The notes: a model not told the origin generated them from the sequence alone. Positions 9,731-18,811 are shown, numbered from the stretch's first letter. The stretch: 64,000 bases of DNA from Pseudomonas sp. DY-1 (GCF_003626975.1 NZ_CP032616.1:1426001-1490000); one strand, 5' to 3'. A program made the numbers and translations.

Positions 9731-9757
9731 AAAAAGGCCGCCCGAAGGCGGCCTTTT
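9731..9757. terminator. Bidirectional terminator after galU
   Basis: GGCCGCC, loop CGAA, GGCGGCC, with A-tract on one side and T-tract on the other, lies between the convergent VOC gene and galU and can end transcripts from both. Confidence 0.85.
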
Positions 9758-9773
9758 CGTTGGCATGGCCCGA

Positions 9774-10613
9774 TCAGTAGGCCTTGCCAGTCTTGTACAG
9801 ATTCTCGAAGCAGTAGTTGGTAGCTTCGATGTAGCCTTCCGCACCACCGCAGTCGAAACGCTTGCCCTTGAACTTGTAGGCCAGCACGCAACCGTCCTGG
9901 GCCTGTTTCATCAGGGCGTCGGTGATCTGGATTTCACCACCCTTGCCCGGCTCGGTCTGCTCGATGAGATCGAAGATGTCCGGGGTCAGGATGTAGCGGC
10001 CAATGATTGCCAGGTTGGACGGGGCGTCTTCCGGCTTGGGCTTCTCCACCATGCTGTTCACACGGAAGATATCGTCACGGATCATCTCGCCGGCGATCAC
10101 GCCGTACTTGGAGGTTTCCTCGCGCGGCACTTCCTGGATGGCGACGATGGAGCAGCGGAACTGGTTGTACAGCTTGACCATCTGCGTCAGTACGCCGTCA
10201 CCTTCCAGGTTAAGGCAGAGGTCGTCGGCCAGGACCACGGCGAAGGGTTCGTCACCGATCAGCGGACGACCGCTGAGAATGGCGTGACCCAGGCCTTTCA
10301 TTTCAACCTGGCGGGTGTAGGAGAAGCTGCATTCATCGATCAGGCGACGGATGCCGACCAGGTACTTCTCCTTGTCGGTGCCCTTGATCTGGTGTTCCAG
10401 CTCATAGCTGATGTCGAAATGGTCTTCGAGGGCGCGCTTGCCACGACCAGTCACGATGGAGATTTCGCTCAGGCCAGCGTCCAGGGCCTCTTCAACGCCG
10501 TACTGGATCAGCGGTTTGTTCACCACTGGCAGCATTTCCTTGGGCATCGCCTTGGTGGCCGGCAGGAATCGGGTACCGTAACCGGCGGCGGGGAACAGGC
10601 ATTTCTTGATCAT
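9774..10613 (-). CDS. galU: UTP-glucose-1-phosphate uridylyltransferase
   Basis: A 279-residue cytoplasmic enzyme making UDP-glucose from glucose-1-phosphate and UTP, needed for LPS core, exopolysaccharide and trehalose-type products. The nucleotidyltransferase signature is at 7-39 (FPAAGYGTRFLPATKAMPKE and following), with VLADDLCL near 128 and a uridine-binding VEKPKPEDAPSNLA segment near 190. Length and both ends match the family. Immediately upstream on the same strand is the ruined ugd gene, so in this strain the UDP-glucose made here is no longer turned into UDP-glucuronate by the neighbouring enzyme. Confidence 0.96.
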   Translation of the reverse strand: MIKKCLFPAAGYGTRFLPATKAMPKEMLPVVNKPLIQYGVEEALDAGLSEISIVTGRGKRALEDHFDISYELEHQIKGTDKEKYLVGIRRLIDECSFSYTRQVEMKGLGHAILSGRPLIGDEPFAVVLADDLCLNLEGDGVLTQMVKLYNQFRCSIVAIQEVPREETSKYGVIAGEMIRDDIFRVNSMVEKPKPEDAPSNLAIIGRYILTPDIFDLIEQTEPGKGGEIQITDALMKQAQDGCVLAYKFKGKRFDCGGAEGYIEATNYCFENLYKTGKAY

Positions 10614-10660
10614 TTCGATCCTTTGGGGTGGGTGTTATGGCGAATTGCCGCGCAGTCTAA

Positions 10661-10991
10661 TCAGGCGGCACTCGCCTTACAATGCCCGCTTGCGGGCCGT
10701 CCTATGCCGCGATAGAGGAACCCCGCTTCGACCAGTTGCGCCGGCTCGTAGAGATTGCGTCCATCAAAGATCACGGGCATGCGCATAAGACCACGAATTC
10801 GCTCGAAGTTCGCTTGGCGGAACTGCTTCCACTCGGTGACCAGCACCAACGCATCGACACCTTCAGCGGCAGGAAAGGCGCGCCAAGCGGAACGGGTCTC
10901 GCTCCACGCAACTGACCTGGTTGCCCATCTCGGCAAAACAGGTTGCCGTCACCAAGCCCACATAACCCGCACCCATCACGCATAGCCGCAT
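10661..10991 (-). pseudogene. ugd: ugd remnant with internal deletion
   Basis: Both ends of a UDP-glucose 6-dehydrogenase gene are present but the middle is gone. From an ATG at 10991, with GGAGG before it, the sequence encodes 42 residues starting MRLCVMGAGYVGLVTATCFA, the family's Rossmann dinucleotide motif, and stops at 10863. In another frame the family's C-terminus follows: VDALVLVTEWKQF, then FDGRNLYEPAQLVEAGF and GIGRP, ending at 10661. An intact gene is about 1.35 kb; only 331 bases remain, so roughly 1 kb was lost out of frame near 10870-10890. The catalytic Cys region is missing, so the product cannot be active. The neighbouring galU matches the known galU-ugd pairing in Pseudomonas. 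Confidence 0.88.
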
Positions 10992-11095
10992 GGATAGCCC
11001 TCCACCTGTGATAGGCGGATTCCATCCAAGGCCGATGGCAAGGCCGTGACGACGATGTGACAGAACGGAGAAACGGTCCTTATAGGACCGTCTGT

Positions 11096-11380
11096 TCAGG
11101 ATTCCTGGGGAAGTTCGTTCAGTTCAAGTTCCACCAGGGTTTCATTGCCCTCATGGACCATCGGCACGCCACTGTAACTGGCCAGTGCCTCCCAATGCTG
11201 ATCCAGCCCGGCACCGATGGCAGCAAGATGGTCGATCATGCGCCTTCCTGCGCTCTTTACCGCAGGGTCCTCGCTACGCATCATCTCGAACGACATTTCG
11301 CTCATTGCTGCCGTGAGATGGGTGAGGCTGCGGGTAGTCAGGCTGAGCAAACGCACAAGGTGCTGCTCTTTCGATTCCAT
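11096..11380 (-). CDS. Small uncharacterised helical protein
   Basis: A 94-residue acidic protein beginning MESKEQHLVRLL, which I do not recognise. It looks all-helical, with a Met-rich middle (AAMSEMSFEMMRSE) and an acidic C-terminus (TLVELELNELPQES). There is no signal peptide, transmembrane segment or cysteine. The start at 11380 is chosen because AGAGGA lies about five bases before it; an ATG nine codons upstream lacks a site. Codon use matches the chromosome. It stands alone between the ugd remnant and the tRNA cluster, and may be a conserved Pseudomonas small protein. Confidence 0.65.
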   Translation of the reverse strand: MESKEQHLVRLLSLTTRSLTHLTAAMSEMSFEMMRSEDPAVKSAGRRMIDHLAAIGAGLDQHWEALASYSGVPMVHEGNETLVELELNELPQES

Positions 11381-11407
11381 TCGATTCCTCTCTTGCGCCT
11401 GATCCAT

Positions 11408-11984
11408 TCAGGTTCGCCTAAAGCTAGCCGAATTTGCGCCACTGATTCGCCATGAAGGCGTTGCGCAGCTTCAGCCTTAGTCCGCTCGTGGGTTCAAAGG
11501 TTCTGCATTGCCGTAGATGAGCCCTCATCCACGGCATGTCAGGCGATCATAAACCAAGGAGTTGCGGTGCAGATATCGCCAGACACGAACAGGCCCGCAC
11601 GTGGCGGGCCTGGAATTCGTAGTAGGTGGCCGGCGCTGGTTTCCGGCTTGCAAGGTTTATCAGGCATCCCACAGAAGCCAGTAGCTCTTCTGCTTCACAC
11701 GGCGTAAGGGCTGGATCTCATCGGGGAGATCTTTCTAACCGTGTACCCTTCGGAACGCGCCCCACGTTTCCTCGCTATCCGCTTGCGCATCAGTCTGCGT
11801 ATCCACCTACTGATATTGAATCTAGCAAAGCCCCTTGCTTCCGGCAGCGCCTTTTTAGACCGATTTCTTTCGGCACAAGAATGGTCTGGAACCGAACGGA
11901 CTCAACATCCGATTCTCGCTCGCAGGAATATTCAGGCAAGCGCAGATTCCACTTGAATAAGACGGAGAAAGTGACTGATTTTAT
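11408..11984. other. Gene-free stretch beside tRNA-Leu
   Basis: About 580 bases with no supported gene. It holds two strong hairpins: 11510-11535 (GCCGTAGATGAG against CTCATCCACGGC with one mismatch) and 11590-11612 (CAGGCCCGC, ACGTG, GCGGGCCTG, a perfect nine-pair stem). Neither has a T-tract. The last 250 bases are more AT-rich and contain open frames without ribosome binding sites or family resemblance. Its place at the 3' side of tRNA-Leu fits a scar of a lost element, but no repeated tRNA end was found. Confidence 0.5.
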
Positions 11985-12070
11985 TGGTGCCCGGAGCGGG
12001 ACTCGAACCCGCAAGCCCAAAGGGCGAAGCATTTTAAGTGCTCTGCGTATACCGATTTCGCCATCCGGGC
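11985..12070 (-). tRNA. tRNA-Leu (TAA)
   Basis: An 86-base type II tRNA with long variable arm. The acceptor stem GCCCGGA pairs with TCCGGGC, the anticodon loop CTTAAAA gives TAA, the T loop has TTCGAGT, and CCA is encoded. It is the last of three tRNA genes after pgsA. Its own promoter candidate lies 27 bases upstream, beyond a terminator that ends the Gly-Cys unit. Confidence 0.96.
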
Positions 12071-12096
12071 AGGAGGGGGATTGGTGCAGGGCGCTG

Positions 12097-12125
12097 ATTT
12101 AAGCCCAAATAAAATTTCGAATCAA
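12097..12125 (-). promoter_or_regulatory. Candidate promoter for tRNA-Leu
   Basis: On the minus strand, TTGATT (12120-12125) and TTAAAT (12097-12102) are separated by 17 bases, and the -10 lies 27 bases before the tRNA-Leu 5' end. Together with the terminator just upstream this suggests independent transcription of tRNA-Leu. Confidence 0.55.
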
Positions 12126-12217
12126 TCACTTAGGCGTCGAACGCCCGTCTTGGGGACGACTAATTCCCCGACCCCGGTGCCTGGCCCCGAAAATACCGCA
12201 ACTTTTTTAAGCGCATG

Positions 12218-12255
12218 AAAAAAGCCCCGTAGACTTTTGATCTACGGGGCTTTTT
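12218..12255 (-). terminator. Terminator after tRNA-Cys
   Basis: A ten-pair stem (GCCCCGTAGA against TCTACGGGGC) with loop CTTTTGA is flanked by A6 and T5 tracts. It begins four bases after the tRNA-Cys 3' end and ends the tRNA-Gly-tRNA-Cys transcript before tRNA-Leu. Confidence 0.85.
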
Positions 12256-12258
12256 AGA

Positions 12259-12332
12259 TGGAGGCCGAAGTCGGAATCGAACCGGCGTACACGGATTTGC
12301 AATCCGCTGCATGACCACTCTGCCATCCGGCC
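12259..12332 (-). tRNA. tRNA-Cys (GCA)
   Basis: A 74-base tRNA. Acceptor GGCCGGA pairs with TTCGGCC (one G-T), the discriminator is T as required for cysteinyl-tRNA synthetase, the anticodon loop TTGCAAA reads GCA, and CCA is encoded. It lies 41 bases downstream of tRNA-Gly in the same transcript. Confidence 0.96.
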
Positions 12333-12373
12333 TGAACGATGTCGCCGCTAGCGGCGGCGTCATCGCGTGAAAC

Positions 12374-12449
<76 letters not shown>

Positions 12450-12470
12450 TTTGTCGTGTTGACGGGCGCC

Positions 12471-12498
12471 ATTCTATAGATTCATTAACAGCCGTCAA
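12471..12498 (-). promoter_or_regulatory. Promoter for tRNA-Gly-Cys
   Basis: On the minus strand, TTGACG (12493-12498), a 16-base spacer and TAGAAT (12471-12476) lie 22 bases before tRNA-Gly. A near-consensus sigma-70 promoter just after the pgsA stop. Confidence 0.7.
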
Positions 12499-12518
12499 CC
12501 CCTTGATTCAAAAAACTT

Positions 12519-13079
12519 TTATTTTTCCTTCGGGTCGGTGCTGAGGTGCGGCAATGCGGCCAGCAGGTAGTGCAGCATGGACCAAAGCGTGAGTGCCGCA
12601 GCAAGGATCAGCAGGAAATACCCAACGCCCACCCAGAAGTTGAGCAGCGGCGGATTGGCCAGCAGGATGACCAGCGCCACCATCTGCGCCGCGGTCTTCC
12701 ATTTGCCCAGATTGGATACCGCCACATGAGCGCGCGCGCCCAGTTCCGCCATCCATTCACGTAAGGCCGAAACCACGATCTCGCGACCGATAATGGTAGC
12801 CGCAGGCAGGGTCAACCAGAGGTTGTGGTGTTCTTCCACCAGCAACACCAGCGCCACTGCCACCATCAGCTTGTCCGCCACAGGATCGAGGAAGGCGCCA
12901 AAAGGCGTGCTTTGTTGCCAGCGACGGGCCAGGTAGCCGTCGAACCAGTCGGTGACCGCGGCAATGGCGAAGACTGCACTGGCTGCCAGATAGCTCCAGG
13001 AGAACGGCAGATAGAAAAGCAGGATGAAGACGGGGATGAGCAGTACGCGCAGAACGGTGAGGAGGTTAGGAATATTCAT
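12519..13079 (-). CDS. pgsA: Phosphatidylglycerophosphate synthase
   Basis: A 186-residue inner-membrane enzyme that joins CDP-diacylglycerol and glycerol-3-phosphate, the committed step to phosphatidylglycerol and cardiolipin. The CDP-alcohol phosphotransferase motif DxxDGxxAR...GxxxDxxxD is intact: Asp44, Asp47, Gly48, Ala51, Arg52, Gly61, Asp65 and Asp69. Several hydrophobic helices surround it (10-25, 30-42, 78-92, 140-165). It follows uvrC by 32 bases and precedes the tRNA cluster, the standard Pseudomonas order gacA-uvrC-pgsA-tRNA. Confidence 0.96.
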   Translation of the reverse strand: MNIPNLLTVLRVLLIPVFILLFYLPFSWSYLAASAVFAIAAVTDWFDGYLARRWQQSTPFGAFLDPVADKLMVAVALVLLVEEHHNLWLTLPAATIIGREIVVSALREWMAELGARAHVAVSNLGKWKTAAQMVALVILLANPPLLNFWVGVGYFLLILAAALTLWSMLHYLLAALPHLSTDPKEK

Positions 13080-13111
13080 CGTTACGGCTGGTTCTGAAGG
13101 AAGGCCGCATT

Positions 13112-14935
13112 CTACTCGCTGTGCAGTGCGGCATAAATCGACTCAGCAAGCTTTTTGCTGATACCTGGCGCCTTGGCGATCTCCTCGATGCTTGCTCGAC
13201 TGAGTTCCTGCAGCCCACCGAAGTGCTTGAGCAGCTCCCGGCGACGCTTGGGCCCTACCCCGGCCACATCTTCCAGGCTCGAGGTACGTCGCGCCTTGCC
13301 TCGCCGGGCGCGGTGACCGGTGATGGCGAAACGGTGCGCCTCGTCGCGAATCTGCTGGATCAGGTGCAATGCGGGAGAGTCCGCCGGCAGGGTGAACTCG
13401 TGCGCGGCATCGTTCAGGTAGAGCGTTTCAAACCCGGGCTTGCGGGTGACACCCTTGGCGACGCCAAGCAGGATCAGCTCCGGCACAGCCAGCTCCTTCA
13501 ACACTTCCTGGGCCATGGCCAACTGCCCCTTGCCGCCATCCACCAGCAGGATATCGGGCAGCTTGCCCTCCCCGTCCTTGAGTTTGCCGAAGCGGCGCGA
13601 AAGGGCCTGATGCATAGCTGCGTAGTCGTCGCCAGCGGTGACACCCTCGATGTTGTAGCGTCGGTAGTCCGACTTCAGTGCGCCTTCGGGACCGAATACG
13701 ACGCACGATGCAACAGTGGCCTCGCCGCTGGAATGGCTGATGTCGTAGCACTCCAGGCGCTGTGGCGCTTCGTCCAGTCCAAGGGCCTCGGCGAGAGCCT
13801 CGAAGCGTGCAGCCGTGTGTTGCCGGTTGGCCAGCCGCGCAGACAGTGCCTGCTCCGCATTGGTAACTGCAAGCTGCTGCCAGCGCGCACGCGTGCCACG
13901 CACCCGGTGACTGATATCCAGTTCCCGGCCACGCAACTCAGCCAGCGCTGCGACCAGTGTCGGGAAGTCTTCATGGGTCGTATTGACGATGAGCTCGCCT
14001 GGTAGATCCCGCTCCTGATTGCCGAGGTAGTACTGGGCGATGAAGGCCACCAGGACATCTGCAGACTCCTCCTCGATGCCCACCTGGGGGAAGAAATTCT
14101 TGCTGCCCAGCACACGACCACCTCGAACGCTGATCAAGTGGACACAAGCGCCACCTGGCGTGGCGATCGCGGCAACCACGTCGATGTCGCCCGTACCGCC
14201 TTCCATGCTCTGCTGATCTTGCACCCGACGCAGGATGGCTACCTGGTCGCGAAGCTCTGCCGCTCGTTCGAAGTCGAGCCGCTGCGCCGCCTCTTCCATT
14301 CCGGTAGATAGCTCCTGGGATAGCGCATTGCTACGTCCTTCCAGGAACATGATCGAGTGCCGCACGTCCTCGGCATACTCCGCCGGGTCCACCAGCGCCA
14401 CGCAAGGCGCCTTGCAGCGTTTGATCTGGTACTGCAGGCAAGGTCGAGTGCGGTTCTTGTAGTAGCTGTCTTCGCACTGGCGAACCAGGAAAGCCTTCTG
14501 CAGGAGGTTGAGGCATTCGCGGATGGCACCGGCGCTGGGATAGGGGCCAAAGTAGCGGCCCTTCTTCTTTTTCGCTCCGCGGTGGATGCTCAGCCTCGGA
14601 AAATCGCCATCGCTCAGATGCACATACGGATAGGACTTATCGTCCCGCAGCAGGATGTTGTAGGGCGGCCGCCATTCCTTTATCAGCGTCTGTTCAAGCA
14701 ACAGCGCCTCTGTCTCGTTGGCGGTAATGGTCGTCTCGACCTGAACGATCCGCGCCACCAAGGCCGCGGTCTTGGGCGCCAGCCCGGTCTTGCGGAAATA
14801 GCTGGCAAGGCGCTTCTTCAGGTTCTTCGCCTTGCCCACATAAAGCAGCTCGCCGCCAGCATCGAGCATCCGGTAAACACCCGGACGACCACTACAGGCG
14901 GCAAGGAAAGCACTTGCGTCGAAGGAATCGGACAT
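13112..14935 (-). CDS. uvrC: Excinuclease ABC subunit C
   Basis: A 607-residue nucleotide-excision-repair nuclease that cuts on both sides of a lesion in the UvrB-DNA complex. Domains in order: GIY-YIG nuclease (about 15-95, with GVYRM and [14 protein letters not shown]), a cysteine-rich region ([16 protein letters not shown]), the UVR motif binding UvrB near 205-235, the RNase H-like C-terminal nuclease ([15 protein letters not shown] near 396, and VDGGKGQ near 470), and tandem helix-hairpin-helix at 550-605. It starts one base after the gacA stop, so the two are almost certainly cotranscribed. Confidence 0.97.
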   Translation of the reverse strand: MSDSFDASAFLAACSGRPGVYRMLDAGGELLYVGKAKNLKKRLASYFRKTGLAPKTAALVARIVQVETTITANETEALLLEQTLIKEWRPPYNILLRDDKSYPYVHLSDGDFPRLSIHRGAKKKKGRYFGPYPSAGAIRECLNLLQKAFLVRQCEDSYYKNRTRPCLQYQIKRCKAPCVALVDPAEYAEDVRHSIMFLEGRSNALSQELSTGMEEAAQRLDFERAAELRDQVAILRRVQDQQSMEGGTGDIDVVAAIATPGGACVHLISVRGGRVLGSKNFFPQVGIEEESADVLVAFIAQYYLGNQERDLPGELIVNTTHEDFPTLVAALAELRGRELDISHRVRGTRARWQQLAVTNAEQALSARLANRQHTAARFEALAEALGLDEAPQRLECYDISHSSGEATVASCVVFGPEGALKSDYRRYNIEGVTAGDDYAAMHQALSRRFGKLKDGEGKLPDILLVDGGKGQLAMAQEVLKELAVPELILLGVAKGVTRKPGFETLYLNDAAHEFTLPADSPALHLIQQIRDEAHRFAITGHRARRGKARRTSSLEDVAGVGPKRRRELLKHFGGLQELSRASIEEIAKAPGISKKLAESIYAALHSE

Positions 14936-14936
14936 C

Positions 14937-15581
14937 TTAGCTGACGGCGTCTACCATGCCGTGGCGAACAGCCAGCAACGCCAACTCCACATCGCTGGAA
15001 ATTGAAAGCTTGTCGAAGATCCGATAACGGTAGGTATTCACCGTCTTCGGCGACAGGCAGAGCTTGTCCGAAATACTCTGCACCTTCTGGCAGTTGGCGA
15101 TCATGAGAGCGATCTGAATCTCGCGCTCTGATAGCAGATCGAAAGGCGAACCACTGGCCTGGGGCTGGAAGGACTTGAGCGCCAATTGCTGCGCGATCTG
15201 CGGGCTGATGAACCGATGCCCTGCGAAGACCTGGCGAATCGCCTGGATCATTTCTTCCAAGGCTGCGCCCTTCGTCAGGTAACCGGCCGCCCCCGCCTGC
15301 AGCAAACGGGTCGGAAAGGGGTCTTCCTCACAGGCGGTCACCGCGACCACCTTTATATCCGTATGACTGCGCAGAAGCTTGCGAGTCGCTTCGAGACCGC
15401 CGATGCCTGGCATCTTGACGTCCATCAGGACGACATCGGGCTTGAGCTCCCGTGCTTTCTTGAGTGCTTCCTCGCCACTATCGGCCTGTCCTACCACTTG
15501 CAGGCCGTCAATATCGGCCAGCATGCGGGTAATCCCCATTCTCACTAGATCGTGGTCATCGACCACCAGCACCCTAATCAA
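14937..15581 (-). CDS. gacA: Response regulator GacA
   Basis: A 214-residue two-component regulator of the FixJ/NarL class. The receiver has the acidic pocket Asp8/Asp9 and phospho-acceptor Asp54 (VLMDVKMPG); the C-terminal LuxR-type helix-turn-helix ([16 protein letters not shown], then [16 protein letters not shown]) spans about 148-210. In Pseudomonas it is phosphorylated through GacS and switches on RsmY/RsmZ-type small RNAs, which control secondary metabolism and biofilm growth. The start is a TTG, as known for other Pseudomonas gacA genes. It is followed by uvrC, the conserved arrangement. Confidence 0.96.
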   Translation of the reverse strand: MIRVLVVDDHDLVRMGITRMLADIDGLQVVGQADSGEEALKKARELKPDVVLMDVKMPGIGGLEATRKLLRSHTDIKVVAVTACEEDPFPTRLLQAGAAGYLTKGAALEEMIQAIRQVFAGHRFISPQIAQQLALKSFQPQASGSPFDLLSEREIQIALMIANCQKVQSISDKLCLSPKTVNTYRYRIFDKLSISSDVELALLAVRHGMVDAVS

Positions 15582-15871
15582 GCGACACCTCGCAGTGCAT
15601 CGCGCGCTGCCTGGGCAGCAAGCTTGTTCAAATGAGGCTCACATTAGCAAATGACCAGAGAATGACCTAGCGCCAGATGCAACGCACGTCAAAGGAGTAG
15701 CGCCAATTTCTCAACCGAGAAGAACCGGACAGAGGTCTAATCAAATACAGAAGGCGAGAAAAAACCATTTATTTACAATGGATTAGGTAACACTCATGAA
15801 GTAGATGACAAGGAAAAGCTTGCAACAAATGCGAGGGCGCCCCTGTAAAGCCAGGGACACCCTCGAACAAG
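15582..15871. other. Gap between gacA and SCO gene
   Basis: About 290 bases, AT-rich in the middle. It must contain the gacA promoter on the minus strand, which I cannot place with confidence. At 15833-15866 an imperfect stem (GAGGGCGCCCCTG against CAGGGACACCCTC) is the likely end of the SCO/multicopper-oxidase transcript. No gene seen. Confidence 0.5.
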
Positions 15872-16498
15872 TCAGTAGGTCGCACCCCATGCGCGATCAA
15901 CGTGGTTCAGCGTGGCAAAGATGTGCTGCGGCCCGGTCAGGGCAGGCGCCATTGTCCAGCGCTCGTAACTGTCATTCCCCATACGGACAAGGCCAGTATG
16001 GCTGGTCAGATCGCGATCGACCTCCGGATCCACGTCATAGAAACCCAGACTGAAACGGATGGCCTCGATGTCTTCTGGATCCCCGGTAAGGAACTCCCAA
16101 CCCTGACCGATGTGGTACTTCTCGACATAAGCCTTGAGCACATCGGGCGTATCCAGCAACGGCTGCAGGGTAATGGAGTGCATGAACACACTCCGCCCTG
16201 CGCGGTCGCCCAGCAGTTGCTGGAACTGGCGCAGGTTCGCCGTCATGGTCGGGCATTTGCCCGTGCACTGTGTGTACATCATGTTGAAAGTAACGACCTT
16301 CCCACGGATGAGGTCGTCGTAGAACCTCACCTTGCGGCCCTCATGCGTGTAAAGCGTGACATTGGGAAATGCAACGGCCCCGGCTCCCTTTGCGTAAGCG
16401 GTTTCGACCAATTCACCGCCTCCGCGAGTGGCAGCCCATCCGGCCAGCAAGGCAGCCGCACCACCCATTCCAGCCAGCATCTTTCTTCGCGTGTTCAT
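15872..16498 (-). CDS. SCO1/SenC-family copper protein, Tat signal
   Basis: A 208-residue thioredoxin-fold protein of the SCO1/SenC/PrrC family, which delivers copper or reduces cysteines of copper sites. The metal-binding CxxxC is Cys78-Thr-Gly-Lys-Cys82, and the third ligand is His167 in TSHTGLVRMG. The N-terminus MNTRRKMLAGMGGAAALLAG is a twin-arginine signal. GGGAGG before the ATG at 16498 fixes the start; the frame extends 33 bases further without support. It follows the multicopper oxidase by 39 bases, so it probably loads copper into that enzyme rather than into cytochrome oxidase. Confidence 0.88.
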   Translation of the reverse strand: MNTRRKMLAGMGGAAALLAGWAATRGGGELVETAYAKGAGAVAFPNVTLYTHEGRKVRFYDDLIRGKVVTFNMMYTQCTGKCPTMTANLRQFQQLLGDRAGRSVFMHSITLQPLLDTPDVLKAYVEKYHIGQGWEFLTGDPEDIEAIRFSLGFYDVDPEVDRDLTSHTGLVRMGNDSYERWTMAPALTGPQHIFATLNHVDRAWGATY

Positions 16499-16537
16499 GA
16501 TGATTCCTCCCACCTCGAAGTTGCCCTGCAATCGGCT

Positions 16538-18325
16538 TCAGACGATGTCCCAGCGCAGCATCATGGCGTGATCTTCGTGGATCAGGTTGTGGCAATGCAT
16601 CGGGAACTTGCCCTTGTAGTCGCGGAAGCGCAGGAACACGCGCAACGTGGTGAAAGGCTCGACCACAAAGACATCCTTGCGCCCTCGTTCGTGGGCCGGA
16701 ATGGGCACACTGACGCCCTTGACGATCTTCTGCAGGATTCGTCCTTCTTCGAAGTGAATATGAATGGGATGGCTCCAGCCGTCGTTGACGTTGGAGAGTT
16801 CCCAGATCTCATAACCGCCCTTGGGTATCTGTGCCCGCGGACTGTTCACATCGACGAACTTGCCGTTGATTGCCCACATGCCCTTGTCGCGCTCGAAGAT
16901 CCAGCGCCGCACCGGTGCTGAGCTGATCTCCGCCTGGGTGATCAGAGGCAGGGGTCGCAAGGAAGCTGGAACCCGACTCAAATCCTGGGCCGGCGGGTAA
17001 CGGTCAACGATGATCTTGAGCACCCGGTCGCCAGGCTCCTTGATGTCCTTCGGTAGCCGGGTTTCTATCTGACGCATGCGGTTAACCAAATACAACTGGG
17101 TCCCGATCACGTACTTCGAGAAATCAACCACTATGTCCGCGCGCTCGGCCACGCCCAGGGTCACGTTGGTCTGATTCAGCAACGGAGCCGGGAACAAGTT
17201 GCCGTCATTGGAGATGTGAGTGAATTTCTGCATCACATTGGTCGGCGACACCAGGGCGAAGTTGTAGTAGCGACTCGGCCCAGTGTTAAGCAGACGGAAA
17301 CGATACTTGCGCGCCGCTACTCGCAGTACAGGCTCGATTCGTCCATTCACCGCGACCTTGTCGCCCAGCACCCCTTCGGGGTTCACCTGGTCGTAGAACA
17401 GCCTTCCGCTCGCATCGAAACGCCGATCGTTAAAGTTCAGCGGGTAGTCGTACGGATGGCTCGGTAAACGTAGAGCATTGGGATTGGGATCGGCCTCATT
17501 TCCAGAATCCAACTCATCGAATATGTAGTAGAACCCCGCCAGCCCGAGGTAGAGGTTGGGAGCTGTGAAGTCCAGCGTGTGGTCGTGATAGAAGAGCGTG
17601 CCAAGCGCCTCGGTGGGGTCCCCAACCAGATCCTGTCGTGCCTCGAACCCCGCCTTCACGTTCGAGTACAGGTGATCCTTGAATCTGCCGTTGGCCGAAA
17701 GCGTCGGACCATGCTTGGTGGGGCTGTAGTAGTCACCCGGGAAACCATCGCTTTCCGACCCACAATGCAGATTGTGCAAGTGAGTTGAGATTTCCGGCGT
17801 ACCGAAGCCCACATGATTCTGCGGCAACTTGTTATGGATACGGCAGATCAGGGGGCGCCCATAGCGCGCAAAGAAGGTAGCGCTGGGCATGGTCTTATCT
17901 GGATTACTGTTGGCCTGATAACCCCAGATCCGCTGGGGCGGATAGGAAGGGCTGTAGACCCAGTCATTTCGCTCCGTGGCACTGATCTCGTAGAGCAACG
18001 CACCCGGCCCGAACTGCGCCCAGCGCTGGTGGGGATTGCGCCCCGCTTCGCCCGCAGCAACGTTGGCAACCTCAGTTGGGGGCGGGCTCAGGGACGATAC
18101 TGTGCCCACCGGGTTGACCTGCATGGGCAGTTCATGGGCCCAGGGAACGGTGGGCGGGCTTGGCGGGAACACGGGTGGCACGGTTTCAGCCCGCGCTTTC
18201 ATACCTGTCATTAGCAGTGGCGCCGCCATCGTCGCTGCCGTCAGTTTCAGGAAATTCCTTCTCCCCTCGCCGTCGGGCTGTTCCTCAGACCGACCTGTTG
18301 CGTGCTCGCAGTCAGGGCGTTTCAT
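16538..18325 (-). CDS. Tat-exported multicopper oxidase
   Basis: A 595-residue multicopper oxidase resembling CotA, bilirubin oxidase and phenoxazinone synthase types. A twin-arginine signal (GRRNFLKLTAA, 21-31) sends it folded to the periplasm. Copper ligands are all visible: HLH at 182-184, HDH at 247-249, HPIHIH at 519-524, and HCHNLIHEDHAMM starting at 577, giving the type 1 Cys578, His583 and axial Met588. Residues 50-62 are proline-rich. GGAG six bases before the ATG at 18325 favours it over one two codons upstream. The substrate (phenol, metal ion or bilirubin-like) is unknown. It forms a unit with the SCO gene downstream. Confidence 0.9.
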   Translation of the reverse strand: MKRPDCEHATGRSEEQPDGEGRRNFLKLTAATMAAPLLMTGMKARAETVPPVFPPSPPTVPWAHELPMQVNPVGTVSSLSPPPTEVANVAAGEAGRNPHQRWAQFGPGALLYEISATERNDWVYSPSYPPQRIWGYQANSNPDKTMPSATFFARYGRPLICRIHNKLPQNHVGFGTPEISTHLHNLHCGSESDGFPGDYYSPTKHGPTLSANGRFKDHLYSNVKAGFEARQDLVGDPTEALGTLFYHDHTLDFTAPNLYLGLAGFYYIFDELDSGNEADPNPNALRLPSHPYDYPLNFNDRRFDASGRLFYDQVNPEGVLGDKVAVNGRIEPVLRVAARKYRFRLLNTGPSRYYNFALVSPTNVMQKFTHISNDGNLFPAPLLNQTNVTLGVAERADIVVDFSKYVIGTQLYLVNRMRQIETRLPKDIKEPGDRVLKIIVDRYPPAQDLSRVPASLRPLPLITQAEISSAPVRRWIFERDKGMWAINGKFVDVNSPRAQIPKGGYEIWELSNVNDGWSHPIHIHFEEGRILQKIVKGVSVPIPAHERGRKDVFVVEPFTTLRVFLRFRDYKGKFPMHCHNLIHEDHAMMLRWDIV

Positions 18326-18811
18326 GACCATCTCCAGTTGCTGGCCCTCGACACCGGACGGACGCCTTGTGGCGTCTCTAGAGGAACTGCACCAGTGAAG
18401 GTTTGGGCTGTTTGAGCTTTTGCTCGTTTCTGTTTAGCGCCGCAGAACGTCAATAACCTGACTAAAGTGCAAATGTTTCAAAATGTAAATGCTAGCGGTC
18501 ATCAAATTGACGCGCCTGTCTGTAAGTGGCGAAAAGCCCGAGATAGAGCACCTGAACAGGGATTGAAGACGGAGGGGAATGCTGCCACTCAGGGATGAGC
18601 GGTCAAAGGCTTACGCTGAAGTGCTGTGATGTAACGAAATCGAGAAACCTGGCGGTGGGCAATGGGCCAGGAGATCGGCAAATGACGAATGCTTGGCGAC
18701 ATGAAAGCGACCTGGACCTCTGAAATGATCGGTATCGAGATCCAGGTTGCGAGTTCGATAAGGTCCAGCTATCAAAAATGCTCCACTTCTACCTACACAA
18801 GGAGTTCCACC
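18326..18811. other. Gap upstream of multicopper oxidase
   Basis: About 485 bases between the minus-strand oxidase and the plus-strand 66-residue gene, thus a shared divergent regulatory region. The part at 18450-18510 is AT-rich and is the likeliest place for the oxidase promoter, but I see no clear CueR or CopR box. A long minus-strand open frame here is antisense noise. Confidence 0.5.

Noticed and set aside
11626..12102. Possible integrase remnant beside tRNA-Leu
   Set aside because: Neither strand shows the R...HxxR...Y pattern of tyrosine recombinases, and the frames run through the tRNA itself.
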